The notes under the pieces were generated by a model. That model did not search any database, was not told the DNA's origin, and saw only the letters and a list, made by a program, of their open reading frames with translations. This document shows positions 43,260-51,014 of a stretch of 64,000 nucleotides of DNA, piece by piece. A program made the translations under genes and the position numbers. This DNA is from Bog-756 sp963824645 (lineage in GTDB: Bacteria > Actinomycetota > Acidimicrobiia > Acidimicrobiales > RAAP-2): contig CAWGQC010000011.1 of NCBI GenBank assembly GCA_963824645.1, forward strand, positions 1 through 64,000. The letters are read 5' to 3'. Position 1 is the first letter of the stretch; each line of letters starts with the position of its first letter.

Positions 43260-43748
43260 TCAGTCCCTGAAGTTGTCGAACTGCAGAGGGATGCCGAAGT
43301 CCTGTTCCTTACAGGCGGCGATCACCGCCTGGAGGTCATCCCGCTTCTTGCCGGTGACCCGCAACTGCTCGCCCTGGGTCTGTGAGCTGACCCCCTTGAG
43401 CCCCAGATCCTTGATGAACTTGTTGATCTTCTTGGCGTGATCGGACGAGATGCCGGCCTGGATGGTCAGCTTCTGCCGCGCCGATCCCCGCGAGGCCTCC
43501 TCGATCTTCCCGACATCGAAGGACTTGAGGGACACCTGACGCTTGACCAGCTTCTCCTGAAGCACCTGGAACAGGGCCCGGAGCCGATCGTCGGTCGATG
43601 ACGCCAGAAGGAGCTCTTTGTCGGTCAGCTCGATGGAGGAGTCGGTTCCCTTGAAGTCGAAGCGGGTGGCGGCTTCGCGGTTGGCCTGGTCGACGGCGTT
43701 GCGAACCTCCTGCATGTCAACGTCGGAAACCACGTCGAAGGTGGGCAT
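43260..43748 (-). CDS. YajQ-family nucleotide-binding protein
   Basis: This 162-residue protein starts MPTFDVVSDVDMQEVRNAVD and contains TRFDFKGTDSSIEL and RVTGKKRDDLQAVIA, as in the UPF0234/YajQ family. Members bind nucleotides or RNA and some bind cyclic di-GMP; the role in this organism is unknown. TACTGT ends 6 nt before the ATG (leaderless). It lies divergent to the tRNA-Tyr gene. Confidence 0.92.
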   Translation of the reverse strand: MPTFDVVSDVDMQEVRNAVDQANREAATRFDFKGTDSSIELTDKELLLASSTDDRLRALFQVLQEKLVKRQVSLKSFDVGKIEEASRGSARQKLTIQAGISSDHAKKINKFIKDLGLKGVSSQTQGEQLRVTGKKRDDLQAVIAACKEQDFGIPLQFDNFRD

Positions 43749-43792
43749 GGGAAAACAGTAGCGCTGTACCAGGCGATATCCTTCCGCCCTGC

Positions 43793-43874
43793 GGGTCGGT
43801 GCCCGAGCGGCCAAAGGGAGCAGACTGTAAATCTGCCGGTTCTGCCTACGAAGGTTCGAATCCTTCCCGGCCCA
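43793..43874 (+). tRNA. tRNA-Tyr (anticodon GTA)
   Basis: This is a class II tRNA. Acceptor GGGTCGG pairs with CCGGCCC with one G-T pair, and the discriminator is A. Anticodon stem GCAGA/TCTGC encloses CTGTAAA (anticodon GTA). It has a long variable arm, and the T arm contains GTTCGAATC. CCA is not encoded. Confidence 0.93.
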
Positions 43875-43881
43875 CCGCCAT

Positions 43882-43920
43882 GATGCCCCGGGACAGGGTT
43901 GGTACCTGTGCCGGGGCATC
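43882..43920 (+). terminator. Strong hairpin after tRNA-Tyr
   Basis: GATGCCCCGG (43882-43891) pairs exactly with CCGGGGCATC (43911-43920), and inside it ACAGG pairs with CCTGT, making a stem of about 15 pairs. It starts 7 nt after the tRNA. There is no T-run, so it may be a factor-assisted or high-GC terminator. Confidence 0.5.
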
Positions 43921-43980
43921 AGCCCCGGGGCGTCCCGCTTCCCGGGGTTTTCGCCGTCCGACCAGGTCGGTCGGGGAGAC

Positions 43981-44008
43981 TTGATCCCACTCGTCGGTTG
44001 GTTACAAT
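43981..44008 (+). promoter_or_regulatory. Promoter upstream of the mannosyltransferase gene
   Basis: TTGATC and TACAAT are separated by 16 bp, a good match to a primary-sigma promoter. It gives a leader of about 85 nt before the GTG at 44100. Confidence 0.55.
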
Positions 44009-44099
44009 GACGTTACGGATTGATTGCGGTCACGGTGCAGTCGCTTACGGACGCCACCCAGTCGGGGACCGATGCAGGTAGGAGAGGGACACCTAGAGC

Positions 44100-45869
44100 G
44101 TGGACCTCATCACATCAGACGGAGCGGAACTGACCGGACGTCCGGCAGCTCAACCGAGGAGTAACCCCACCCTCATGTCATCCGAGATGACCCCTCTCAC
44201 GGGCGATGACGGCATCCCTGCGACCCCCGACGGGTTCTCGGGCCGGTCCTCGGTGGTGGCTGAGGTCGGGGCCGTCGGGATGCGCGCCGCCCTCGGATTG
44301 GCCGACTCGCTGCGGAATCGGGTGGTCGCCAACACCGAGGTCGGACGAGAGCCGCCGGCCCAAGCGAGCGACAGTCCCCCCCGAGGATTGGTACTCCGAC
44401 CGGCCCTCCTGGGCTTCGCCGCCATGGTGGCCATCGCCGTCGGGGCGTCGTTGCCCAGCTCCCCGTTCAAGCTCGAGATGCCCCACGTGTGGTTCTTCGG
44501 GGTGCCGAGCACCAATGTGAGCAGCACCTTCGGCCTCTACTTCACCCTGGCCGCCGTGTACGGGGGGCTTCTCCTGCTGATGCGGGTGTGGTGGGGCATG
44601 ACCCGCCTGTATTCCCGCTGTCCGGGGGTGCCGGTCAAGTGGATGGCCGGCGTGTTTGCCCTCTGGTCGGTCCCCATGCTGGTCATCGCCCCCCTGTTCA
44701 GTCGCGACGCCTATTCGTACGCAGCCCAGGGTGAGATGGTCAGCCGCCACATGAACCCGTACCTGTACGGCCCCTTCGAGTTGGGCAACAACGCCTACAC
44801 GGCACCGGTCGACAAGCTGTGGGGCAACGCCCCGGCCCCCTACGGGCCCTTTTTCCTCCAGATCGACGGGTTCTTCGCCCGGGTCACCTTCCATAACGAG
44901 CTGGCCACCATCGTCCTCCTCCGGCTGCTGGCTCTGCTCGGTGTGGTGCTCATCGCCATCTGCGTTCCCCGTCTGGCCCGCCTCTACCACCGGGACGGAG
45001 CCGAGCTCTTCACCCTGATGATCCTCAACCCGGTCACCCTGCTCCATCTGGTCGGGGGGGCCCACAACGACGCCCTGATGCTGGGCCTTCTGGTCGCCGG
45101 GCTCACCGCCGCCAAGGAGAAGCGACCCATCGTGGGCATCGTGTTGTGTGCCCTGGCCACGTCCATCAAGGCACCGGCGGCCCTGGGCATCCTCTACATC
45201 GGATGGAGCTGGCTCGGTCCCGAGGCCCCCACCCGCGACCGCATACGTCCGGTGGTCACCGCCGGGCTGATCGGTACCGGCGTGCTGGGCTTCTTCTCCT
45301 ACGTGAGCGGGCTGGGCTGGGGCTGGGTCACCATCCTCGGCACCCCCGGGGCGGTGCGCTCATGGACGGCACCGACCACGTCATTGGCCCTGGCCTTCAC
45401 CGGGATCGCCCATTTCGTGGGCGTAGGCGTCGGGCTCGGCGGGGTGCTGTCGGTCACCCGGTTCTTCGGTCTGCTGGCGGCGGGGATCGCCGGCGTCTGG
45501 TTGCTGGCCAACAGCGATCGGATCGGCACGCTCAAAGCGATGGGGGTCACCCTGCTCCTCTTTGTGGCCCTCGGGCCCGTGGTCCAGCCCTGGTATCTGT
45601 CATGGGGCCTGATCCTGCTCGCTCCGGTGGCCCTCGGACGCCTGCGCTCGCTGATCATCGGGCTGTCGATGGTCACCGCCTTCATCGAACTGCCCGGCGG
45701 CACCGCTCTGGTCAAGCCCCTGATCCACGGGGATCCACTCCAGATAGTCCTCACCCTGCTGTGGATCCTGGTCATCATGACGGTCCCGGTCACCACCTGG
45801 GGGCAACCGAATCCGCCCGTGTCCCCGGTGTCCCGCTCGACCAGTCCGACGGTCTCCGCCACCGTCTGA
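44100..45869 (+). CDS. MptB-like polyprenol-phosphomannose mannosyltransferase
   Basis: This 589-residue GT-C-type membrane glycosyltransferase has a disordered N-terminus (about 95 residues) and roughly a dozen membrane helices. The loop after the second or third helix has the acidic motif and context of MptB (FSRDAYSYAAQGEM, then HMNPYLYGP). It is expected to add alpha-1,6-linked mannose from a lipid carrier to envelope glycolipids outside the membrane. Donor and acceptor are inferred from the family. The GTG at 44100 has AGGAGAGGG 11 nt upstream; an ATG at 44175 is an alternative. Confidence 0.75.
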   Translation: MDLITSDGAELTGRPAAQPRSNPTLMSSEMTPLTGDDGIPATPDGFSGRSSVVAEVGAVGMRAALGLADSLRNRVVANTEVGREPPAQASDSPPRGLVLRPALLGFAAMVAIAVGASLPSSPFKLEMPHVWFFGVPSTNVSSTFGLYFTLAAVYGGLLLLMRVWWGMTRLYSRCPGVPVKWMAGVFALWSVPMLVIAPLFSRDAYSYAAQGEMVSRHMNPYLYGPFELGNNAYTAPVDKLWGNAPAPYGPFFLQIDGFFARVTFHNELATIVLLRLLALLGVVLIAICVPRLARLYHRDGAELFTLMILNPVTLLHLVGGAHNDALMLGLLVAGLTAAKEKRPIVGIVLCALATSIKAPAALGILYIGWSWLGPEAPTRDRIRPVVTAGLIGTGVLGFFSYVSGLGWGWVTILGTPGAVRSWTAPTTSLALAFTGIAHFVGVGVGLGGVLSVTRFFGLLAAGIAGVWLLANSDRIGTLKAMGVTLLLFVALGPVVQPWYLSWGLILLAPVALGRLRSLIIGLSMVTAFIELPGGTALVKPLIHGDPLQIVLTLLWILVIMTVPVTTWGQPNPPVSPVSRSTSPTVSATV

Positions 45870-45917
45870 CCGGCGGCCGGGAGGACAGCCTCGTCCGGAC
45901 CGGCACCGTCGGCCCGG

Positions 45918-46406
45918 TCAGAGCAGGCGCTGAAGGACGGTCACGTCCAGCCAGCGGTTGAACTTCCGCCCCACCTCCTGTTCCACCCCGACCAGGGTGA
46001 ACCCACAGGCCTGATGCAGGGCGATCGAGGTGGTGTTGTCGCCGCCCACCCGGGCGATGACGGAGTGAAAGCCGTGCCTGGTGGCCAGTTCGACCAGCTC
46101 CGCCAGCAGGAGTCGGCCCACCCCCTGGCCGCGGTGGGCTGCTCCGACATAGACCGAGTTCTCCACGGTGGTGGCGTAGGACGGCCGGTTCTTGTACTCG
46201 GACAGGGAGCCGAAACCGAGCACCGTCTCGCCCTCGTCCACGGCCACAATGGCCGGGTAGGGTCCCCGGTGTTCGGCCAACCAAGCCAGTTGCTCGTCGA
46301 CGGTGCGGGGGACGAGGTCGAAGGTGGCGGTCGACCCGGTTACTTCGGCGTTGTAGATCGACCGCACGGCGTCGGCATCGGTCGCTCTCGCCAGGCGGAC
46401 GCGCAT
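45918..46406 (-). CDS. GNAT-family N-acetyltransferase (Pat-like)
   Basis: This 162-residue acetyltransferase begins MRVRLARATDADAVRSIYNAEV, like phosphinothricin-acetyltransferase relatives. The acetyl-CoA loop is seen in HRGQGVGRLLLAELVELA, and the later ALHQACGFTLVGVEQEVG is typical of the group. The substrate is unknown and could be an amino-acid analogue or metabolite. TACCAT ends 6 nt before the ATG (leaderless). It is convergent with the mannosyltransferase gene. Confidence 0.85.
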   Translation of the reverse strand: MRVRLARATDADAVRSIYNAEVTGSTATFDLVPRTVDEQLAWLAEHRGPYPAIVAVDEGETVLGFGSLSEYKNRPSYATTVENSVYVGAAHRGQGVGRLLLAELVELATRHGFHSVIARVGGDNTTSIALHQACGFTLVGVEQEVGRKFNRWLDVTVLQRLL

Positions 46407-46493
46407 CCGCCGATGGTAGTCAGACCCCGGGCGCGCTCCGCCCGGCCGATCTCTGGTTATGATTGTCCCTTTGCTGCTCGCTCGAGCCGCACT

Positions 46494-46566
46494 GCCCCCT
46501 TAGCTCAGTCGGCAGAGCACAGCCATGGTAAGGCTGGTGTCGTCGGTTCGATTCCGACAGGGGGCT
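46494..46566 (+). tRNA. tRNA-Thr (anticodon GGT)
   Basis: Acceptor GCCCCCT pairs with AGGGGGC, with discriminator T. Anticodon stem CAGCC/GGCTG encloses ATGGTAA (anticodon GGT). The T loop GGTTCGATTCC is normal. CCA is not encoded. It is the first of three tRNA genes leading to secE. Confidence 0.92.
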
Positions 46567-46573
46567 CGCCCAT

Positions 46574-46650
46574 GGCGGCGTAGCTCAGTTGGTTAGAGCA
46601 CACGGCTCATAATCGTGGGGTCGCCGGTTCGAGTCCGGCCGCCGCTACCA
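46574..46650 (+). tRNA. tRNA-Met (anticodon CAT)
   Basis: Acceptor GGCGGCG pairs with CGCCGCT (first pair G-T), with discriminator A and CCA encoded. The anticodon loop is CTCATAA. The D arm GCTCAGTTGGTTAGAGC fits an elongator tRNA. A tRNA-Ile with modified CAT cannot be ruled out from sequence alone. Confidence 0.88.
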
Positions 46651-46690
46651 GATCACCACACATGTCGACCCGTCGAGAGGAACGTTGGCC

Positions 46691-46855
46691 ATGGCGAAGA
46701 ACGAAAAGCGCATCCAGGTCACCCTGGCCTGTGAGCAGTGCAAGAGGCGTAACTACATCACCACCAAAAACAAGCTGAACGATCGGGAGCGGATCGAGAT
46801 GAAGAAATTCTGCCGCTGGGACCGTCAGCACACCCTGCACAAGGAGACCCGCTAG
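46691..46855 (+). CDS. rpmG: 50S ribosomal protein L33
   Basis: This is a 54-residue L33 (MAKNEKRIQVTLACEQC, RRNYITTKNK, TLHKETR). The first zinc pair C14/C17 is present, but the second reads C41...D44 (FCRWDRQH) where zinc-type L33 has CPxC, so one ligand is lost. It lies between tRNA-Met and tRNA-Trp just ahead of secE-nusG, the usual actinobacterial place. Confidence 0.92.
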   Translation: MAKNEKRIQVTLACEQCKRRNYITTKNKLNDRERIEMKKFCRWDRQHTLHKETR

Positions 46856-46875
46856 TCCCCGGCCCCCCGGGGGGA

Positions 46876-46907
46876 GGGCCGGCGGCCCGGAGCCCGGGTG
46901 CCCTTTT
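46876..46907 (+). terminator. Possible terminator after rpmG
   Basis: GGGCC/GGCCC and CCCGG/CCGGG can form two alternative short hairpins, followed shortly by TTTT at 46904-46907. It lies 20 nt beyond the rpmG stop and before tRNA-Trp. Confidence 0.3.
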
Positions 46908-46992
46908 CGCCTGGGAATACCCATCTCGCTGGTGGTAACGTAACCAACCGCCCCTGCGATCGGCTGGCCGCTCGCGGCACGGCGATCGACAG

Positions 46993-47065
46993 AGGGCAGT
47001 AGCTCAACTGGTAGAGCACCGGTCTCCAAAACCGAAGGTTGGGGGTTCGAGTCCCTCCTGCCCTG
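46993..47065 (+). tRNA. tRNA-Trp (anticodon CCA)
   Basis: Acceptor AGGGCAG pairs with CTGCCCT, with discriminator G. The anticodon loop TCTCCAAAA gives CCA. The T arm contains GGTTCGAGTCC. It lies 35 bp upstream of secE. Confidence 0.92.
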
Positions 47066-47100
47066 CTCTCCACCATGATCAGCGTCGAAGGAAATCGCAC

Positions 47101-47394
47101 GTGAACCGAGAACAAAAGCGAATGGCCCAGCGCCAAGGGCAGGATCCCGACGGGGAGGCCCCGGCCAAGCGCAACGCGCCCCCGCCGCGGCGGCAGGCCA
47201 AGCGCGAGCCGTTCCGCCCCGGCCAGTTTTTCCGGGAGGTGCGCTCCGAGCTCCGTCAGGTGGCCTGGCCCAACCGGTCCGAGGTCATCAACTACACCAC
47301 GGTGACCCTGGTCACCCTGCTCTCCTTGATGGTGCTCATCTTTGTCCTCAACTACGCCTTTGCCAAAGGCGTCCTTTGGCTCTTCAACTCGTGA
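47101..47394 (+). CDS. secE: Preprotein translocase subunit SecE
   Basis: This 97-residue single-pass SecE has an alanine/proline- and arginine-rich cytoplasmic start, the conserved FFREVRSELRQVAWPNRSEV amphipathic segment, and one transmembrane helix (TLVTLLSLMVLIFVLNYAFA). It clamps SecY in the translocon. The start is GTG with AAGGA upstream; nusG follows 11 bp later. Confidence 0.95.
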   Translation: MNREQKRMAQRQGQDPDGEAPAKRNAPPPRRQAKREPFRPGQFFREVRSELRQVAWPNRSEVINYTTVTLVTLLSLMVLIFVLNYAFAKGVLWLFNS

Positions 47395-47405
47395 TCGGTG
47401 TGACC

Positions 47406-48143
47406 ATGACCGACAACCAATCCTCCACGCCCCCCGGCGATGATGGGGACCTCGACACCGTCGAAGCTCCTGACGCGCCCGTGGCCGACACGCTGGTCAC
47501 CGAAGCGGAGGCCCCGGCGGAGGATCCGGAGGCGGCGTCGGAGGTCGACTTCGACGACGAGGAGGACGAGGACGAGCCCTTCGTGGTCAGCCCCTACGAC
47601 CAGCCGGGCCGCTGGTACGTGGTGCACACCTACGCCGGCTACGAGAACAAGGTGAAGTCGAACCTGCACAGTCGGGCTGTCTCGATGAACATGGAGGACC
47701 GGATCTACGAGGTGGTCATCCCCATGGAGGATGTCATCGAGTTCAAGAACGGCAAGAAGGTGGTCGTCCAGAAGAAGGTCTTTCCCGGCTATCTCCTGTG
47801 TCGCTGCGAACTCGACGATGACAGCTGGTCGGTCATCCGCAACACCCCCGGGGTAACCGGGTTCGTGGGACCGGGAACCAAGCCCACCCCGCTGTCCCGT
47901 CGTGAGGTGGAAGGGATCCTGCAGGTGAAGGTGGAGGGGGCCGAGGCCCCGGCCAAGCGCAGTCGTCCCCGCCTCGAGCATGAGGTGGGCGAGACGGTTC
48001 GGGTCAAAGAAGGGCCCTTCGCCGACTTCTCCGGCCAGATCGCCGAAATCAACGAAGACCAGCTCAAGCTCAAGGTACTGGTCAACATCTTCGGACGGGA
48101 GACACCCGTCGAGCTCGAATTCAGCCAGGTCGCAAAGCTCTAG
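47406..48143 (+). CDS. nusG: Transcription termination/antitermination factor NusG
   Basis: NusG binds RNA polymerase and links it to Rho or to ribosomes. Residues 1 to about 70 are a long acidic extension (VDFDDEEDEDEP). The NGN domain then starts at RWYVVHTYAGYENKVKSNL, and the KOW domain is at GPFADFSGQIAEIN. The total of 245 residues, longer than the E. coli form, is as in other actinobacteria. The ATG at 47406 is the best start. rplK follows. Confidence 0.95.
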   Translation: MTDNQSSTPPGDDGDLDTVEAPDAPVADTLVTEAEAPAEDPEAASEVDFDDEEDEDEPFVVSPYDQPGRWYVVHTYAGYENKVKSNLHSRAVSMNMEDRIYEVVIPMEDVIEFKNGKKVVVQKKVFPGYLLCRCELDDDSWSVIRNTPGVTGFVGPGTKPTPLSRREVEGILQVKVEGAEAPAKRSRPRLEHEVGETVRVKEGPFADFSGQIAEINEDQLKLKVLVNIFGRETPVELEFSQVAKL

Positions 48144-48184
48144 CCCCGTCGGTACAGGGCCCCAGAACCACCTAAGGAAACGTC

Positions 48185-48616
48185 ATGCCACCCAAGAAGC
48201 GCGTCATCGCCGTCGTCAAGATCCAGCTCCCGGCCGGGGGGGCCACCCCCGCTCCGCCGGTGGGTACGGCCCTCGGGCCGCACGGCGTCCAGACCATGGA
48301 ATTCTGCAAGCAGTACAACGCCGCTACGGAGAACCAACGGGGTTCGATCATCCCCGTCGAGATCTCGATCTACGAGGACAGGACCTTTTCCTTCATCCTC
48401 AAGACGCCGCCCACACCGGCTCTCCTCCGCCAGGCCGCGGGCCTGGACAAGGGAGCGGCCACAGCCGGCCGCGAGAAGGTGGGTACGGTCACCGCCGCCC
48501 AGGTGGCGGAGATCGCCGCCGTCAAGCTCCCCGACCTCAACACGGCCGACATCGAGGCGGCCAAGCGCCAGGTGGAGGGCACGGCCCGCTCGATGGGCAT
48601 CGCCGTCGGCGGCTGA
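48185..48616 (+). CDS. rplK: 50S ribosomal protein L11
   Basis: L11 is part of the GTPase-associated centre. It has 143 residues. N-terminal IQLPAGGATPAPPVGTALGP and C-terminal KQVEGTARSMGI are the conserved ends. It lies in the secE-nusG-rplK-rplA run with 36 bp to rplA. Confidence 0.97.
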   Translation: MPPKKRVIAVVKIQLPAGGATPAPPVGTALGPHGVQTMEFCKQYNAATENQRGSIIPVEISIYEDRTFSFILKTPPTPALLRQAAGLDKGAATAGREKVGTVTAAQVAEIAAVKLPDLNTADIEAAKRQVEGTARSMGIAVGG

Positions 48617-48652
48617 GTACGGCGCAGGAACGAAACCAGAAAACGGAGAATC

Positions 48653-49375
48653 ATGTCCCACGGGAAGAAGTACAAAGCCAGCATGGCCCAGTTCGATCGT
48701 CAGCATCTCTACACCCCGGCCGAGGCTGTCGACCTGGTCAAGAGCTCGGCCAAGGCGACATTCGATGAGACCGTCGAAGTGGCACTCCGGCTCGGTGTCG
48801 ATCCGCGCAAGGCAGACCAGATCGTGCGGGGCACCCTGTCGCTTCCCGCCGGCACCGGCCGCAACGCCCGGGTGGCGGTGTTCGCAGCCGGCGAGAAGGC
48901 TACGGCCGCCCGGGCTGCCGGAGCTGACGTGGTGGGGGCGGACGACCTGGTGGCCCGGGTGGCCAACGACGGCTTCCTCGACTTCGACATCGCCATTGCC
49001 ACTCCGGATCTGATGGGCCAGGTGGGAACCCTCGGGCGGGTGCTGGGTCCGCGAGGCCTGATGCCCAATCCGAAGACGGGGACGGTGACCGACGATGTGG
49101 AGCGGGCCGTCACCGAATTCAAGGGTGGGCGCGTCGAGTACCGGACCGACAAGGTGGGAAACATCCACCTGGGGATCGGCAAGGCCTCCTTCGACCGGGC
49201 CCAGCTGCTCGACAACCTGCACGCGGTGATGGATGAGATCCAGCGGGCCAAGCCGGCATCGGCCAAGGGACGCTATGTCCGGGCGGTGACCCTCTCGACC
49301 ACCATGGGTCCCGGAGTGCACATCGATCCGCTCCTGGCCCGCAAGGCCGACGAGGAGCTGGCGGCCAGCGCCTGA
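48653..49375 (+). CDS. rplA: 50S ribosomal protein L1
   Basis: L1 forms the mobile stalk at the ribosomal E site and often represses its own mRNA. It has 240 residues, with VEVALRLGVDPRKADQ and LGRVLGPRGLMPNPKTGTV typical. A new promoter lies after its stop, so rplJL can be transcribed separately. Confidence 0.97.
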   Translation: MSHGKKYKASMAQFDRQHLYTPAEAVDLVKSSAKATFDETVEVALRLGVDPRKADQIVRGTLSLPAGTGRNARVAVFAAGEKATAARAAGADVVGADDLVARVANDGFLDFDIAIATPDLMGQVGTLGRVLGPRGLMPNPKTGTVTDDVERAVTEFKGGRVEYRTDKVGNIHLGIGKASFDRAQLLDNLHAVMDEIQRAKPASAKGRYVRAVTLSTTMGPGVHIDPLLARKADEELAASA

Positions 49376-49395
49376 CCGAAGTCGGCCCGGTGCTG

Positions 49396-49424
49396 TTGGA
49401 CCGAGCCCACCGGTGGAGTAGAGT
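49396..49424 (+). promoter_or_regulatory. Promoter for rplJ-rplL
   Basis: TTGGAC (49396-49401) and TAGAGT (49419-49424) are separated by exactly 17 bp. The start site would be near 49431, giving a leader of about 228 nt. Confidence 0.6.
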
Positions 49425-49430
49425 CGCACT

Positions 49431-49658
49431 TTCCGGTTTCACGACATTCCGACACGATTTCAGCCGGACAATCTTCATTTACCCAGATTTTGATTATTAG
49501 AGAACGGCCGTAGACCTCCGGTGCACCGATTGCTGGTGCCGAAGGGACCCGATGAGGGTCCGCCTGACGAGGCGTTCCGCATCCAGGCATCACCTGCTGG
49601 GCGGGCATCTCCGATGGCGTGTGCGGCCCCGGACTGAGCTGGGCTCAGCGGAGGGACC
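49431..49658 (+). promoter_or_regulatory. Structured rplJ leader (likely L10 autoregulation)
   Basis: This leader has several possible hairpins: GGTGCACC...GGTGCC, GGACCC...GGGTCC, CGCC...GGCG and CTGAGC-TGG-GCTCAG, the last directly before the Shine-Dalgarno GGAGG of rplJ. In many bacteria the L10-L12 complex binds such a leader and represses translation. No exact match to a known consensus was worked out. Confidence 0.5.
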
Positions 49659-50366
49659 ATGGACAACCCGAGGGCCGAAAAGGTGGCCGTCGTCGACGAG
49701 GTGCGCAACCGTCTGGAAGCCTCGGACGGTGCCGTGCTCACCGAGTACCGCGGTCTCACGGTGGCCGAATTGGCGGCGCTGCGCCGAGAGTTGGCGGCGG
49801 CCGGCAGCGATTACAAGGTCTACAAGAACACCCTGGTCAAGCTGGCTATTGCTGACGGTCCTCAGGCCGAACTCCACGGTCTGCTGACCGGACCGACGGC
49901 CATCGCCTTCGTGAGCGGTGACTTGAGCGCAGTGGCCAAGGCCCTCAGGGACTTCGCCCGCACCAATCCGAGCCTGGTGGTGAAGGGAGGGGTTGCCGGT
50001 TCCGGCCTGCTGTCGGCCTCGGACATCAACGTGCTGGCCGACCTGCCGTCGCGCGACACCCTGCTGGCCCAGTTGGCCGGCGGACTGGCCGCCCCCCTCC
50101 GGCAGATGGCCGGGCTGATCCAGGCCCTGCCCCGCGATCTGGCCTTCGGCCTCTCCGCTCTCATCGATCAGCGCCAAGCCGGGGGTGAGGCGCTGGACGC
50201 GCCGGTAGCCGAGGCCCAGCCAGCGCCTGAAACCGAGGCAGAGGCCGAAGCCGAGCCCGAGCCCGAGCCCGAGGCGCAAGTAGAGGCCGAGTCAGCAGCC
50301 GAGGCCGAGCCGACGGCCGAGGCGCAGTCAGAAACAGAGACAGAGTCACCCGGCACCGAGGGGTAG
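49659..50366 (+). CDS. rplJ: 50S ribosomal protein L10, with acidic tail
   Basis: L10 anchors the L7/L12 stalk. The core is normal (NPRAEKVAVVDEVRNRL; YRGLTVAELAALRRELA). After about residue 180 there is an extra tail of some 50 residues dominated by Glu, Ala and Pro (ETEAEAEAEPEPEPEAQ). L10 is usually about 175 residues, so this 235-residue form is long. The tail is not needed to recognise L10 and its role is unknown. GGAGG precedes the ATG. Confidence 0.95.
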   Translation: MDNPRAEKVAVVDEVRNRLEASDGAVLTEYRGLTVAELAALRRELAAAGSDYKVYKNTLVKLAIADGPQAELHGLLTGPTAIAFVSGDLSAVAKALRDFARTNPSLVVKGGVAGSGLLSASDINVLADLPSRDTLLAQLAGGLAAPLRQMAGLIQALPRDLAFGLSALIDQRQAGGEALDAPVAEAQPAPETEAEAEAEPEPEPEAQVEAESAAEAEPTAEAQSETETESPGTEG

Positions 50367-50446
50367 GGCTAGCAACAGCACCTGCTCAAGCGGCATATCG
50401 ACGACACATCGACCACCAATCAACACAGAACCAAGGAGACAAGACG

Positions 50447-50839
50447 ATGGCAGGAACACTCACCAAGGACCAGATCCTGGACGGGATCTCGGAGCTGTCG
50501 GTGCTCGAGCTCAGTGAGCTCCTCAAGGCGTTCGAAGAGCGCTTCGGAGTGACGGCTGCGGCCCCGGTGGCAGTGGCCGCCGCCGCCGCTCCGGCCGCCG
50601 CCGATGCGGGGGGTGGCGAGGACGAGAAGACCGAGTTCGACGTGATCCTGACCGCCGCCGGCGACAAGAAGATCCAGGTCATCAAAGAAGTCCGCTCGCT
50701 GACCAGCCTCGGGCTGAAGGAAGCCAAGGACCTGGTGGACGGCGCCCCCAAGCCCGTCTTGGAGAAGGCCACCAAAGAGGATGCGGAGAAGGCCAAGGCC
50801 CAGCTCGAAGGGGCTGGCGCCACGGTCGAACTCAACTAG
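50447..50839 (+). CDS. rplL: 50S ribosomal protein L7/L12
   Basis: This is the multi-copy stalk protein that recruits EF-Tu and EF-G. It has 130 residues: an N-terminal dimerisation helix (LSVLELSELLKAFEERFGV), an alanine-rich hinge and the C-terminal domain KTEFDVILTAAGDKKIQVIK ... GLKEAKDLVDGAP. AAGGAG lies upstream of the ATG. Confidence 0.97.
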   Translation: MAGTLTKDQILDGISELSVLELSELLKAFEERFGVTAAAPVAVAAAAAPAAADAGGGEDEKTEFDVILTAAGDKKIQVIKEVRSLTSLGLKEAKDLVDGAPKPVLEKATKEDAEKAKAQLEGAGATVELN

Positions 50840-50889
50840 CCGACGCAGGGGACCCCCGGTCGCCGTCGGCGTCCGGGGTGGCCGGCCGG

Positions 50890-50931
50890 CCCCGTCAAAG
50901 GCCCGGAAAACCGAGGATTTCCTTGACGGGG
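50890..50931 (+). promoter_or_regulatory. rplL-rpoB intercistronic hairpin
   Basis: CCCCGTCAAAGG and CCTTGACGGGG form a stem of about 11 pairs with one bulge around a 19-nt loop. In many bacteria this gap holds an attenuator and RNase processing site that lowers rpoB relative to rplL. That role is inferred from position. Confidence 0.5.
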
Positions 50932-50985
50932 GGCAGCCGATCACCTACCGTGTGCGGGCCTGGATCGGGCTTTTCCGATCCCGGG

Positions 50986-51014
50986 TTGTTATTTCGTGCG
51001 CTTCCGGATAGGAT
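50986..51014 (+). promoter_or_regulatory. Promoter for rpoBC
   Basis: TTGTTA (50986-50991) and TAGGAT (51009-51014) are separated by 17 bp. Just upstream GGATCGG/CCGATCC forms a small hairpin. The leader to the rpoB TTG would be about 210 nt, and no gene is seen in it. Confidence 0.6.

Noticed and set aside
48140..49429. 429-residue frame antisense to rplK-rplA
   Set aside because: It is a GC shadow opposite two highly conserved ribosomal protein genes.
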